64,000 nt of DNA from Acidobacteriota bacterium (GTDB lineage Bacteria; Acidobacteriota; Terriglobia; Terriglobales; Acidobacteriaceae), in the NCBI GenBank assembly GCA_003225005.1, contig QIAN01000107.1, positions 62,001 through 126,000 of the forward strand. The letters are read 5' to 3'. Below the pieces are notes generated by a model. The model ran no database searches, had not been told where the DNA came from, and worked only from the letters and a program-made list of their open reading frames with translations. Within the stretch, counting starts at the first letter, position 1; each line of letters opens with the position of its first letter. The translations under genes were made by a program, and so were the position numbers. Positions 27,223 to 35,880 of this stretch are shown here, piece after piece.

Positions 27223-27861
27223 ATAGGAAGTTTACCGTAACGATCCTCGTTCCGATTTGGATCGACGCTTCGCTCCCCGACACTTCCGTGTAGCCTCAAG
27301 TTCTACTTCCCGTTCGAAGCTGGGGCGCACAACGGGGAGAGTGGATGAGACGGCAGACTTCGGTTTTCAGCTTGATTATGCCGCCTGGGCTATGAAGGGG
27401 CTACCGTGGGCTCGGTGATCCACTTCCCGGTGGCACAAAGTGGTTGACCTCGGGCTGCTGGTAACTGCCGGCTTTGCGCACCACATGACAGAACTTGCAT
27501 ACTTTTTCCGAAGCGGCCTCAGAAACTGTGAAAATCTCTGCAACCAGACGGGGGTTTCTCTCCTGCCGCGATCTTTTTGCTTGCATTGGCGACGTTTCAC
27601 GTTAGATACTGCGGATCGTCCCCTGTAACCGATTTCAGCCCTTCCCCCACCCTCCCCATTTGACGGTATCAGCGATTTCAAGTAAAAGTGCCTTCCCAAG
27701 ATTCCTTGCTCTCGACGATGAGTTTGATTGCTGCTCACGCAAATCTTGGGTCGCTTGTTTGAAAAAAATTGAATGGTGTGCCGGGGCTAGAGATTAGCCT
27801 TTGAGAAGTTGGCTCAACGCAGTGGAGACAGCAGAGATGACGTGCTCTTTATAATGTAATT
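27223..27861. other. 640-base region upstream of pqqB, without a recognised gene
   Basis: I searched both strands for a pqqA-like peptide with E-x3-Y and found none. The best minus-strand frame is 27401-27586 (61 codons), which contains CKFCHVVRKAGSYQQPEVNHF; the Cys-x2-Cys pair and proline-rich tail are suggestive but I cannot name a family, and the opposite strand is also open. It may be a small unknown protein or chance. The pqq promoter should lie here. Confidence 0.35.
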
Positions 27862-28191
27862 TTACCCCTCCCCCACGGCCACTGCGCAGTGGAGCACGTC
27901 GATATCCCACAACTTAATCTCCGCCGACAGATTCTCGATTCCGATTTCTCCCTGCATGGGAGTGCCGGTCTTGCCGCACCAGACTATGCGAAATTGAGCT
28001 TTCGTTCCTTCATATTGCACATCGACGGTGTCCCCGGGTTTTAGCTGGGCATCGACGGCCTGCAGGGTAGCACCGCGGCCGCTGATGGTTCGCAAGCTGG
28101 CGGCCTGCGTAAAGGGGCGGGAATGGACATCCAAGCCCCATATTCGTACGGGCAAGTCTACGAACACGCGCTGTTGGCGACGCCGATCCAT
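27862..28191 (-). CDS. PilZ domain protein
   Basis: The 109-residue protein is a single PilZ domain. MDRRRQQRVFVDLPVRIWGLD gives the N-terminal arginine-rich loop and first strand, SGRGATLQ stands where the (D/N)xSxxG motif is expected, and VDVQYEGTKAQFRIVWCGKTG...GEIGIENL gives the following strands. PilZ domains commonly bind cyclic di-GMP, though the serine motif is incomplete here. It stands alone; nothing nearby points to a specific target. Confidence 0.75.
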   Translation of the reverse strand: MDRRRQQRVFVDLPVRIWGLDVHSRPFTQAASLRTISGRGATLQAVDAQLKPGDTVDVQYEGTKAQFRIVWCGKTGTPMQGEIGIENLSAEIKLWDIDVLHCAVAVGEG

Positions 28192-28415
28192 GGCTGCTCC
28201 TTGGGCGTTCTTTGGAAATCGTAGGCTCGCCTGACCGGAAGAGATAGGTAACAGCCGTCACTGAACTGAGGTGTCGAAAGTTTGGATGGGTCTGCTCAAT
28301 CGCCACGTGGCGAACGTGGGCAATACTCAATCATGTCAGCGGTTTAGCGATTTCGGATTGATTTTGTGGAGTGCGCACGGCATTTCTAGGCCACGCGCGC
28401 GGAGATGCTGCTCAG

Positions 28416-28649
28416 TTAGTCCAAGTCCCCAACTGAACATGCTCCGGGCCCCCGCGGGTCGCCGCAAGAGCCGCAGGCACCGACCGAAGGCGCCGTCGTC
28501 GCCGGGGCTTTGGTGGAAACCGCAAACCGCGATAGCCGCGCATCGAGCTTGATCCCGTGGCAATTTGGGCATTCCGCTTTTTGGCTGCCGTAGATCAGGA
28601 CTTCAAACTAGCGATGACACTCTTTACAGACGTATTCAAAAATAGGCAT
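28416..28649 (-). pseudogene. FmdB-family zinc-ribbon protein gene interrupted by an amber codon
   Basis: Reading leftwards, the frame begins MPIFEYVCKECHR, meets TAG at codon 14 (28608-28610), and continues in the same frame as FEVLIYGSQKAECPNCHG, then a middle part, then CGSCGDPRGPGACS and a natural stop after 77 codons. The pattern of paired C-x2-C ribbons and the GDPRGPGxCS tail is that of the FmdB/putative regulatory CxxC protein family. Family members have Gln at this site (CxxCHRQFE), so a single CAG to TAG change explains the stop. Everything else is intact, so it is a very recent pseudogene, a readthrough gene, or a sequencing error. Confidence 0.75.
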
Positions 28650-28722
28650 CGTTATCGCTCCGGCGCCACGGTGTTTTCCGGCTAATCACTAAACAACCTG
28701 CTTCCTCAATTAGAATCAATCT

Positions 28723-29790
28723 GTGGGAACTTTGCAAACTCCGCAGTCGGCAGGGAGGACATCCGACTCTGAGAAGTCCTTTCCGGATGACCGGGGGGTG
28801 TTGTCCGTCCGCCCGGGTTTTGAACCGCGGCGATGGTTGCGGGGCGGCCATGTACAGACCCTTGCCAGCTTTTTTCTGCAGCGGCGAATTCATTTGCCAC
28901 CCCCCGAACGGCGATTGATCGAGGTCGAATCCGGCATCGGCGTCCTTTGCCTGTGTCACTGGCAGAGCGATCGCCGCAACGCGCCGACGCTCATTGTGGT
29001 GCATGGCCTGGAAGGATCGGCAGACTCGCAATACATGCTGGGAGTAACCAGGAATGGCTTGGCTGCAGGCATGAACGTGGTGCGTATGAACCAGCGCAAC
29101 TGCGGCGGCATGGATCATCATGCAGCCACACTTTATAACTCAAGCCTTTCGGCGGATGTGGCCGCGGTGGCTCGCAACGTGGTGGAGCGTGACGGTGTTT
29201 CGCAATTTGCCCTGGTTGGCTTTTCCATGGGCGGAAATCTGGTCTTGAAACTGGCAGGGGAGTGGGGCAGGGAAGGCCCGAAACAATTCCGTGCGGTAGC
29301 GGCGGTTTGCCCTGCGATGGATCTCGCGGCTTCGGCAGACGCGTTGCATGCACCCGCGAATCGCCTTTACGAATACTATTTCCTCATGCAGTTGTTCCGC
29401 CGTTTCCGCCGCAAGGTGCGTTTGTTTCCCCATCGCTTCGAGGTTTCACGCCTGCAGGGAGTGGCCAGCCTGCGTGGCTTCGATGACCGAGTTACAGCGT
29501 TCTATTGTGGATTCTCCGATGCGACGGATTATTACGCCCGTGCGGCCGCTGCCAATGTGGTAGATCGGATTAGCGTGCCAGCGCTGATCATTCACGCCGC
29601 GAACGATCCTTTCATCCGAGTGTCGCCTGAGACACGGAAGAAAGTCCTTGCCAATCCCAATATCACTTACATTGAAACCGCAGACGGAGGTCATTGCGCG
29701 TTTCTGGGACAAATCAATGGCGGGACGCGGGACGACGGCCGCTGGGCAGAGCACGAGGTGGTCGAGTTTGTGAAGCAACGCGCTGCCTGA
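28723..29790 (+). CDS. Alpha/beta-hydrolase, YheT family
   Basis: The 355-residue protein follows the YheT pattern: an N-terminal RWLRGGHVQTLASFF segment, LIVVHGLEGSADSQYM (oxyanion region), GMNVVRMNQRNCGG, the nucleophile elbow GFSMGGN with Ser near residue 168, Asp in HAANDPFI and His in GGHCAFLG. Members are carboxylesterase-like hydrolases of uncertain substrate, possibly acting on short acyl esters. The start is a GTG without a clear ribosome-binding site; an internal start before RPGFEPRRW is possible. Confidence 0.85.
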   Translation: MGTLQTPQSAGRTSDSEKSFPDDRGVLSVRPGFEPRRWLRGGHVQTLASFFLQRRIHLPPPERRLIEVESGIGVLCLCHWQSDRRNAPTLIVVHGLEGSADSQYMLGVTRNGLAAGMNVVRMNQRNCGGMDHHAATLYNSSLSADVAAVARNVVERDGVSQFALVGFSMGGNLVLKLAGEWGREGPKQFRAVAAVCPAMDLAASADALHAPANRLYEYYFLMQLFRRFRRKVRLFPHRFEVSRLQGVASLRGFDDRVTAFYCGFSDATDYYARAAAANVVDRISVPALIIHAANDPFIRVSPETRKKVLANPNITYIETADGGHCAFLGQINGGTRDDGRWAEHEVVEFVKQRAA

Positions 29791-29828
29791 AGAACTCTTC
29801 CATCAGGTGGCAACAACTTCAGGCAGCC

Positions 29829-30968
29829 TCAGCTTGCTCGGGCTGGATTGCGTCGCAACCAACCCAATATCTCAGGGCCGCGACCTTTCCATCTGGTTCG
29901 AAGGAAGGCGAGGGCCAACATTGCCAGGAAGATCTGCAGCAAGCCCAGCGATGCAGTGCCAATGCTGCATGCACGCTTGGGTAGGATGGAAAGGCGCCCG
30001 TAAACAAACTCAAGGTGCACCCAGTAAACCAGCAGAGAAGCTTGTCCTAGCTGAATCAGAGGGCTGAAGCCCCACTGCCCCGCGCCCCAGCGACACCAGG
30101 CATAACTTCCCGCCAGGATTATTAACAACATACCCAAACGAATTAGAAGGAAACTCGGACTCGTGTGCCAGAAGTCATCGACGGCGTAGAACCGCCAGGG
30201 TTGCAAGTGCCACCAGTGTGCGGCTTCAGTAAGGACGATTCCCCCGACTCCCACGGAGAGAAATATCCATGGTTCGCGGCTCCGGGCCCAGTCGCTTTGC
30301 AAGATCAATCCGATCGCGAGTCCCGCGAACGCAAATGCAGCCCAGGGAAAAATGGGAAACAGCCAGGCTTGCGGAGATCCCAGATTATGAACTCCGTTGA
30401 TGTAAGACTCGATCGGCCAAGGCAGCCAGCGTGGACGCCACGTGGTCCATAGCGGGGGAGTGAGCAGAGAGACGAGCAGCGTTGTTCCCGCGGCAGCAAG
30501 TACAAGTGCGGTCTGCCTCCTGCGTCCGCGGTTCAACGACAGAATCAACCAGCACAGCAACCCCATCAGCATCATGGATACTCCGATGGTGTTGAGAACA
30601 TCCACGCGAAGTAGGTCGCTCCACGGCGCCCATCCCCAGGCAATGAGAAATTCCTGCAAGCGGAAGAGCAGGCCTAGGACGAAAATCTCGGCACCGCGAC
30701 GAACGATAGTGTGAGCAATCTGTGCCGGAGATAGACCTTTGCGCCACAACTTTTCAGTCACCAGCGCAAAGGAGATTCCCGCCAGAAAAAGAAAGAGTGG
30801 AGCCGGAAACGTTCCACCCAGTTGCGAGTACATGAAAAACTTACTCGGGCGCGCTCCGGGACTCAACCAGGAGTCATAGCAGTGAGTCTGAAACATCAGG
30901 ACGCAGGCAAGTCCGCGCATCCAATCAATGTAGGAGAGGCGAGATGGAGCAGCGGCCGCCGTGGGCAT
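29829..30968 (-). CDS. DUF1624-type membrane protein (heparan-alpha-glucosaminide N-acetyltransferase-like)
   Basis: The 379-residue protein has about ten hydrophobic helices. It starts SYIDWMRGLACVLMFQTHCYDSW, the conserved first helix of the DUF1624/acyltransferase-3 group in which a His after the first helix is important for acyl transfer. VDVLNTIGVSMMLMGLL and ASLLVYWVHLEFVYG also fit. By homology it may move acetyl groups across the membrane onto a sugar, but no partner gene supports this. It converges with the YheT-type hydrolase gene. Confidence 0.7.
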   Translation of the reverse strand: MPTAAAAPSRLSYIDWMRGLACVLMFQTHCYDSWLSPGARPSKFFMYSQLGGTFPAPLFLFLAGISFALVTEKLWRKGLSPAQIAHTIVRRGAEIFVLGLLFRLQEFLIAWGWAPWSDLLRVDVLNTIGVSMMLMGLLCWLILSLNRGRRRQTALVLAAAGTTLLVSLLTPPLWTTWRPRWLPWPIESYINGVHNLGSPQAWLFPIFPWAAFAFAGLAIGLILQSDWARSREPWIFLSVGVGGIVLTEAAHWWHLQPWRFYAVDDFWHTSPSFLLIRLGMLLIILAGSYAWCRWGAGQWGFSPLIQLGQASLLVYWVHLEFVYGRLSILPKRACSIGTASLGLLQIFLAMLALAFLRTRWKGRGPEILGWLRRNPARAS

Positions 30969-31127
30969 GGGTCGCCGAGAGAATTCGGCATCGGCAGTAT
31001 ACGGCAGCGATCTGAATCGGTTGATCGTAATTCGAGTAATCGTAAGACCCGATGCCTACGCAGAGCCAACGGTCTAAGCGATGCTAGTAGGACCTGTAAA
31101 CGGAGGTTAGGCTCAATTCGAGACGGA

Positions 31128-31534
31128 GTCCACGCAGTCCTCTCGATGTGCGTCGAGGGCAAGGAGCCTGGTGACCAGGTGTTCACACGGGAAGATGGCA
31201 AGCTCATCGGCGACTGTCGAAAAACTGGTACAAGATGTGCTGCAATGTTGGCCTCGGCAGGATGGCGTGTCGCGTCTGTGATCGAACTGTGACGGGAGAC
31301 AATTGTGAGTGCGGCCGTAGCAGCCTGCACTACGTCGGCCTCTTGATACACGATCTCCGGCGAACAAAATGCCGGAATCTACGGCGTCTGGGTGTGGACG
31401 AGAAAACGATTATGAAGATCGGCGGCTGGAAGACAAGGTCGGTGTTTGATCGCTACAATATCGTGAATGAGAAAGACCTCGCGGACAGCAAAGCTGGATC
31501 AGAAGGCACAGCAGCGAAAACTACGGCACAGTAG
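31128..31534 (+). pseudogene. Tyrosine recombinase (phage-type integrase), C-terminal remnant with a frameshift
   Basis: Two overlapping frames together give the catalytic end of an integrase. The first has [20 protein letters not shown] and ends at RK near 31215. After a lost base the other frame gives [19 protein letters not shown], then [20 protein letters not shown] with the H-x-x-R pair and [19 protein letters not shown] with the tyrosine nucleophile. The N-terminal core-binding domain is absent. It reads towards tRNA-Arg 85 bases downstream, as integrated elements often do, so it is probably the scar of a tRNA-targeting island. Confidence 0.7.
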
Positions 31535-31619
31535 TGGCACAGTACCCTCGAAATCCAGCATGAAGGACGAGAGCAGCAGCGTGAATTAGCCTAGCCAAAT
31601 TAATAGCTTGCCTTGAAAT

Positions 31620-31696
31620 GGGCGCGTAGCTCAAACGGATAGAGCACCGGATTTCTAATCCGGTGGTTGCAGGTTCGATTCCTGCCGCGCCTACCA
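31620..31696 (+). tRNA. tRNA-Arg (anticodon UCU)
   Basis: A full cloverleaf can be drawn: acceptor stem GGGCGCG / CGCGCCT with a G-U first pair, D arm GCTC...GAGC, anticodon stem CCGGA / TCCGG with loop TTTCTAA (anticodon TCT), and T arm GCAGG-TTCGATT-CCTGC. The discriminator base A and CCA are encoded (31693-31696). It reads the AGA codon. An integrase remnant lies just upstream. Confidence 0.95.
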
Positions 31697-31868
31697 CATC
31701 TGTGTATCGAGGGTAGTGCGTCTAATTTCCAACAGGGGTCAGAGAGGTAACGATGGCGCCCTCATCGGTGGTCGCAGACCTCTGCACGACTGCCAGAGGG
31801 CGGGTCTGTGACAATGCGGATTGACAAAGAATTGCTGCTTAAAGCACTCGCGGGGTAATATCAAATTC

Positions 31869-32432
31869 ATGTGGAGAACCGGATTCCTCTTGACCTGTTT
31901 CATTGCTCTGAGCACGATCGGCGAGGCTCAGACCGTAACATTGGCCCTACAGGAAGACCTCAGCTCGAAGTTGCTTACGGGGACTGTGTTCACAGCGGAG
32001 GACTCCACGAGAAAGATTTATCCCGGGCATGTGGTCACGCATCCCGCGCGGCGCTTACTTCGGCGCGGCTCAATGAGATTGGTATTCGATGATCCCGTAG
32101 TGCCGGTTACAAACGAGGGAGTAGTTCGAGCGGGAAATAAGAAGCGGCTGCTAAAGTTGGGCGGCTCACTCGCGGCGGCTAAATTGGCGGACGATGCTGT
32201 GGACGGTATTATCTGAGCCACTAAAGCTCGGTACGTGGCGATTGCTGTTTCTGCCGCTCTGATCATCTTTCAAAAAGGCGGCGAAGCTAAGCTCCACAAG
32301 GGGGACACAATTGAGGTAGAACTTAGGCGCGATACCCTGTGGAAATTAGATGACCCACTACCGTGTCGAGCGGTGCGTATCAAGCGTATCAAGCGCTGCG
32401 TTGCCATCGGCATCCCCGGCACGCTAAGATAG
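31869..32432 (+). pseudogene. Secreted hypothetical protein gene interrupted by an in-frame TGA
   Basis: The frame starts with a signal peptide (MWRTGFLLTCFIALSTIGEAQ) and continues with LALQEDLSSKLLTGTVFTAE, RGSMRLVFDDPVVP and LLKLGGSLAAAKLADDAVDG. It hits TGA at 32214-32216 and then resumes in the same frame as ATKARYVAIAVSAALIIFQK, GGEAKLHKGDTIEVEL. The two parts together match the layout of a family of secreted acidobacterial proteins as I know it (a small beta-rich domain, a glycine-rich hydrophobic helix, then a KGGDAxLxxGTxI-type segment), so the TGA probably replaced GGA. The section after TAEDSTRK also looks short. Confidence 0.6.
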
Positions 32433-32567
32433 TGTGTACACAACTTCTTCGCCTTTATCCCTAGTAATTAATTTGGCGCTGTATTTTTGCGGGCAAGGGT
32501 GTGTGCGACCCCTGGGCTGCCGCGGGCTGGCACGCGTCTGCGCGAAATCTTCCTTACGGAGCTGAAA

Positions 32568-33896
32568 TTGAAGAACGGCAAGGCTGCGGTGATCGTCGGC
32601 GCGCAATGGGGCGACGAGGGTAAGGGCAAAATCGTCGACGTACTCTCGGAGAACTTCTCCGTCGTCGCCCGCTATGCCGGGGGGCACAATGCCGGACACA
32701 CCGTCATCATCAACAGTAAGAAGTTTATTTTGCAACTTGTTCCCTGCGGCGTGTTGCGAGGCGGCTGCCGCAGCGTGATCGGAAATGGCGTGGTGCTCGA
32801 CCCCATGGCCTTCCTGAAAGAGGTGGGGGCGTTGCGCGACGCGGGGGTGAAGGTTGACGGCAACATCTTCGTCTCAAATCGTGCCCAGGTGATCCTGCCC
32901 TACCACCGCATGATTGAACTGGCAGCAGAAAATGCACCGGGCCGGGTAAAGATCGGTACGACATCGCGCGGCATTGGTCCGGCCTACGAAGACAAGATGG
33001 GCCGCCGCGGACTGCGCGTGGCCGACCTACTCGATCTCCAACTCCTCAGGAAGCACATCGAGAATGCCGTGCACGAGAAGAACATGATCGCGCATGCGCT
33101 CTTTAACTCCGAGCCGCTCGATGCCGACAAGATGTATGCGGAGTATGCGCAGGCGGCAGAGAGGGTTGCTCCCTTCGTGTGCGACACAGCGGTCCTATTG
33201 AACCAGGCTCTTCGCAATGGCGAAGCCATCCTGTTTGAAGGAGCGCAGGGGACAATGCTCGACATTGATCACGGGACCTATCCCTTCGTGACCTCTTCCA
33301 GCGCCACTTCCGGGGGCGCGGTGATCGGTACGGGCGTGGCTCCCAATGCGATTGATTCTGTCATTGGAATCACCAAGGCGTATTGCACGCGGGTTGGCGA
33401 AGGACCGTTTCCCAGCGAAGAGAGAAATGAAGCCGGAGAGCGGCTGCGGGCGCGCGGAAATGAATATGGCGCGGTGACTGGGCGTCCACGGCGCACAGGC
33501 TGGCTCGACTTGCCACTGTTGCGTTACGCTGGCATGATTAACGGAATCTCCTGGCTGGTAGTTACGAAGTTGGATGTGCTGGACGAACTGGCGGAGATCC
33601 CAGTCTGTGTCGGCTACAAGATCGATGGCAAGAAAACCATGGAGATTCCACCGCAGGCCAGCGGATACGAGAAGATCGAATGCATTTATCAGAAGCTACC
33701 CGGCTGGAAAACTTCGACTGAGGGCATCACGAGGTTTGACAAATTGCCCAAGCCGGCGCGTGACTACCTGGCATTTCTGGCGAAACAAGCCGGCGCGAAG
33801 ATTGGAATGGTTTCAACTGGACCAGACCGGGACCATACCATTGTCATGGAAGAGTTTGTGGGGACATTGAAAACCGCTGTGCCGGGAAGGGGCTGA
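32568..33896 (+). CDS. purA: Adenylosuccinate synthetase
   Basis: This GTP-dependent enzyme joins IMP and aspartate in AMP synthesis. From the TTG start (ribosome-binding site GGAG seven bases before it) the protein is 442 residues. The GTP loop GAQWGDEGKGK is at 11-21, the GGHNAGHT segment near 44-51, TTSRGIGPAYEDK and EGAQGTMLDIDHGTYPFVTSS follow, then TGRPRRTGWLDL and the C-terminal STGPDRDHTI. The open frame extends 27 codons further upstream but with no family resemblance. It is separated by 28 bases from the small monooxygenase gene. Confidence 0.96.
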   Translation: MKNGKAAVIVGAQWGDEGKGKIVDVLSENFSVVARYAGGHNAGHTVIINSKKFILQLVPCGVLRGGCRSVIGNGVVLDPMAFLKEVGALRDAGVKVDGNIFVSNRAQVILPYHRMIELAAENAPGRVKIGTTSRGIGPAYEDKMGRRGLRVADLLDLQLLRKHIENAVHEKNMIAHALFNSEPLDADKMYAEYAQAAERVAPFVCDTAVLLNQALRNGEAILFEGAQGTMLDIDHGTYPFVTSSSATSGGAVIGTGVAPNAIDSVIGITKAYCTRVGEGPFPSEERNEAGERLRARGNEYGAVTGRPRRTGWLDLPLLRYAGMINGISWLVVTKLDVLDELAEIPVCVGYKIDGKKTMEIPPQASGYEKIECIYQKLPGWKTSTEGITRFDKLPKPARDYLAFLAKQAGAKIGMVSTGPDRDHTIVMEEFVGTLKTAVPGRG

Positions 33897-33924
33897 CTTT
33901 AGGCTTGTACGCGATAAGGAGAGG

Positions 33925-34215
33925 ATGATGGTGGTTCTGGTGGTTACGTGGATGGCGAGAGCAGGTCAAGAAGCCGAAGTTGCCACGGTGTTTTCGAAAC
34001 TTACCGAGGAATCGCGCAAGGAGCCGGGCTGCGTCATGTATCAAGTGCACCGGCACAAGACCGAGCCACGACGCTTCTTCATTTACGAACAGTATAAGGA
34101 CGATGCTGCGCTGGAAGCCCATCGAACCGCACCGCATTTTTTGCAGTATGCGCGCAAGGAACTTCCCAAGGTCGCGGAGCGCGTGGAAGGGAATCTCTTC
34201 GAGCCTCTGGGATGA
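33925..34215 (+). CDS. Antibiotic biosynthesis monooxygenase (ABM/YgiN-like) domain protein
   Basis: The 96-residue protein is a single ferredoxin-like ABM domain: VVLVVTWMARAGQEAEVATVF, ESRKEPGCVMYQVHRHKTEPRRFFIYEQYKDDAALEAH, then APHFLQYARKELPKV. These dimeric proteins are cofactor-free monooxygenases or quinol-handling enzymes. A strong AAGGAGAGG lies just before the ATG-ATG start. It follows purA on the same strand, but there is no functional link that I can see. Confidence 0.8.
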   Translation: MMVVLVVTWMARAGQEAEVATVFSKLTEESRKEPGCVMYQVHRHKTEPRRFFIYEQYKDDAALEAHRTAPHFLQYARKELPKVAERVEGNLFEPLG

Positions 34216-34236
34216 AGGGCAGCGGTCCGTTCGCTT

Positions 34237-34428
34237 CTACTTGACCTTGTCAATCATCAACTCGCCGCCCGTGGCATAACTTTCTTTGGACACTTCATGA
34301 AAGGCCACAACGATGGCCGCGCGCCGCGCGCCAACTTCTTCAACGATGGCTTCTGTGATCCGTTTGGCTAGCTTGCGTTTCTGTTCGGCCGTGCGGCCTT
34401 CGAGCATCGTGATTTGAACTAAAGGCAT
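34237..34428 (-). CDS. 4-oxalocrotonate tautomerase family protein
   Basis: The 63-residue protein has the classic small tautomerase layout: MP at the start, so that Pro1 is the catalytic base after removal of Met; VQITMLEGRTAEQKRKLAKRITEAIVEEVG; and VVAFHEVSKESYATGG, where the Arg/Phe region of the active site lies. It probably forms hexamers. It is 81 bases beyond ndk in the same direction and could be the last gene of the sucC-sucD-ndk operon. Confidence 0.85.
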   Translation of the reverse strand: MPLVQITMLEGRTAEQKRKLAKRITEAIVEEVGARRAAIVVAFHEVSKESYATGGELMIDKVK

Positions 34429-34509
34429 CGGCAGTTCTCGGTTCTCCGCTTTTCATTCTTATAAAACGCCACTCCAGTTCACGTCGCCCACAACCGCACA
34501 CTGAGGAAT

Positions 34510-34935
34510 TTACTGTGCCAGTTCGTATCCGGCAAAGAAAAAGCTGAGCTCGAAACGGGCCGTGTCCTCGGCGTCGGAACCGTGAATGGCATTGTTTTCG
34601 ATGTTGGTGGCCCACTTCTTGCGAATGGTGCCTTCCTCGGCATTGGCCGGATTGGTGGCGCCCATCAGCTTGCGCAGGTCGGCTATAGCGTTTTCCTTTT
34701 CCAGAGCCAGAGCTACGATCGGGCCGCTGGACATGAAGGTAGTGAGCGAGTTGTAAAACGGCTTGCCGGCATGCACCGCGTAAAACTGTTCAGCCTGGTG
34801 TTTCGAAATTTCCAGCATCTTCAAGCAAAGGATTTGGAAACCCTGTTTTTCGAACTGTTCAATGATGTCGCCGATGCCTTTTTTGCGAACTGCGTCGGGT
34901 TTTATGATGGTGAGAGTCCGTTGCAGAGTTTTCAT
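34510..34935 (-). CDS. ndk: Nucleoside diphosphate kinase
   Basis: The 141-residue enzyme moves the gamma-phosphate from ATP to other nucleoside diphosphates. [20 protein letters not shown] starts the protein, and the phospho-histidine His118 is in [12 protein letters not shown]. The frame is open for 29 codons further upstream, but the chosen ATG gives the standard length and start. It follows sucD by 40 bases, an arrangement that suits NDK, which uses GTP or ATP made by succinyl-CoA synthetase. Confidence 0.96.
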   Translation of the reverse strand: MKTLQRTLTIIKPDAVRKKGIGDIIEQFEKQGFQILCLKMLEISKHQAEQFYAVHAGKPFYNSLTTFMSSGPIVALALEKENAIADLRKLMGATNPANAEEGTIRKKWATNIENNAIHGSDAEDTARFELSFFFAGYELAQ

Positions 34936-34975
34936 AGTTCTGTTGTGAATCCTTGATAATCGTGGCTTTGCATAT

Positions 34976-35860
34976 CTAAGCCTTGGCGAATGTTCCCAGC
35001 GCTGCGGCGAGCGTTTCGCCAATCGCTGCGGGCGACTTCGCTACCCGAATGCCGGCAGCTTCCAGAGCTGTAATTTTCTCCGCGGCCGTGCCCTTGCCGC
35101 CGGAGATGATTGCTCCAGCGTGTCCCATGCGGCGTCCTGGAGGCGCTGTCTGGCCGGCGATGAAGCCGACGACCGGTTTCTTCATATGTTTTTTCACGAA
35201 GTCGGCAGCAGCTTCTTCAGCACTGCCGCCGATCTCACCGATCATGATCACTGCCTCGGTCTGAGGGTCACGATTAAACAGATCCAGCGCATTCACAAAA
35301 GTTGTTCCAATAATAGGATCGCCGCCTATGCCAATGGCTGTCGACTGCCCGATGCCGCGCTGCGTGAGTTGGTGAACTGCTTCATAGGTGAGCGTACCCG
35401 AGCGCGACACGATGCCCACCGAACCTTCCCTGTGAATCGACGCGGGCATGATTCCGATCTTGCACTTCCCCGGCGAAATAATGCCCGGACAGTTGGGCCC
35501 GATTAATCGTGAGCGGCGGTTCTGCAGAAACTCCCAGGCTTTCACCATGTCGAGGGTGGGGATGCCTTCCGTGATGCAGACGATGAGGTCAACTTCAGCG
35601 TCGGCTGCTTCCATAATTGCGTCAGCAGCAAACGGCGGTGGCACAAAGATCACGGTTGCATTGGCGCCAGTTTTTTCGACGGCCTCTCGCACGGTGTTGA
35701 AAATGGGCCAGCCTTCGTGTGTAGTGCCGCCTTTTCCTGGGGTGACGCCGCCGACAATCTGGGTGCCATAAGTGGCAGAGGTCTTGGCGTGAAAGGTGCC
35801 TTCGCGTCCGGTCAAGCCCTGCACCAGCACGCGTGTGTTCTTATCAACCAAAATTGCCAT
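34976..35860 (-). CDS. sucD: Succinyl-CoA synthetase alpha subunit
   Basis: The 294-residue subunit binds CoA and carries the phospho-histidine. [15 protein letters not shown] begins the CoA-binding domain, [19 protein letters not shown] is the conserved second-domain motif, and the catalytic His247 is in [14 protein letters not shown]. It uses an ATG ten codons inside the longest frame; this matches the family's start ([15 protein letters not shown]). The gene starts 20 bases after sucC and they form one operon. Confidence 0.96.
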   Translation of the reverse strand: MAILVDKNTRVLVQGLTGREGTFHAKTSATYGTQIVGGVTPGKGGTTHEGWPIFNTVREAVEKTGANATVIFVPPPFAADAIMEAADAEVDLIVCITEGIPTLDMVKAWEFLQNRRSRLIGPNCPGIISPGKCKIGIMPASIHREGSVGIVSRSGTLTYEAVHQLTQRGIGQSTAIGIGGDPIIGTTFVNALDLFNRDPQTEAVIMIGEIGGSAEEAAADFVKKHMKKPVVGFIAGQTAPPGRRMGHAGAIISGGKGTAAEKITALEAAGIRVAKSPAAIGETLAAALGTFAKA

Positions 35861-35880
35861 AAATAGTTTTGCCCCCGCTC

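Noticed and set aside
27440-27760. MWCAKPAVTSS-like start as a possible PqqA
   Set aside because: The first residues recall PqqA (MxWxKPxF) but there is no E-x3-Y core and the frame continues for dozens of residues.
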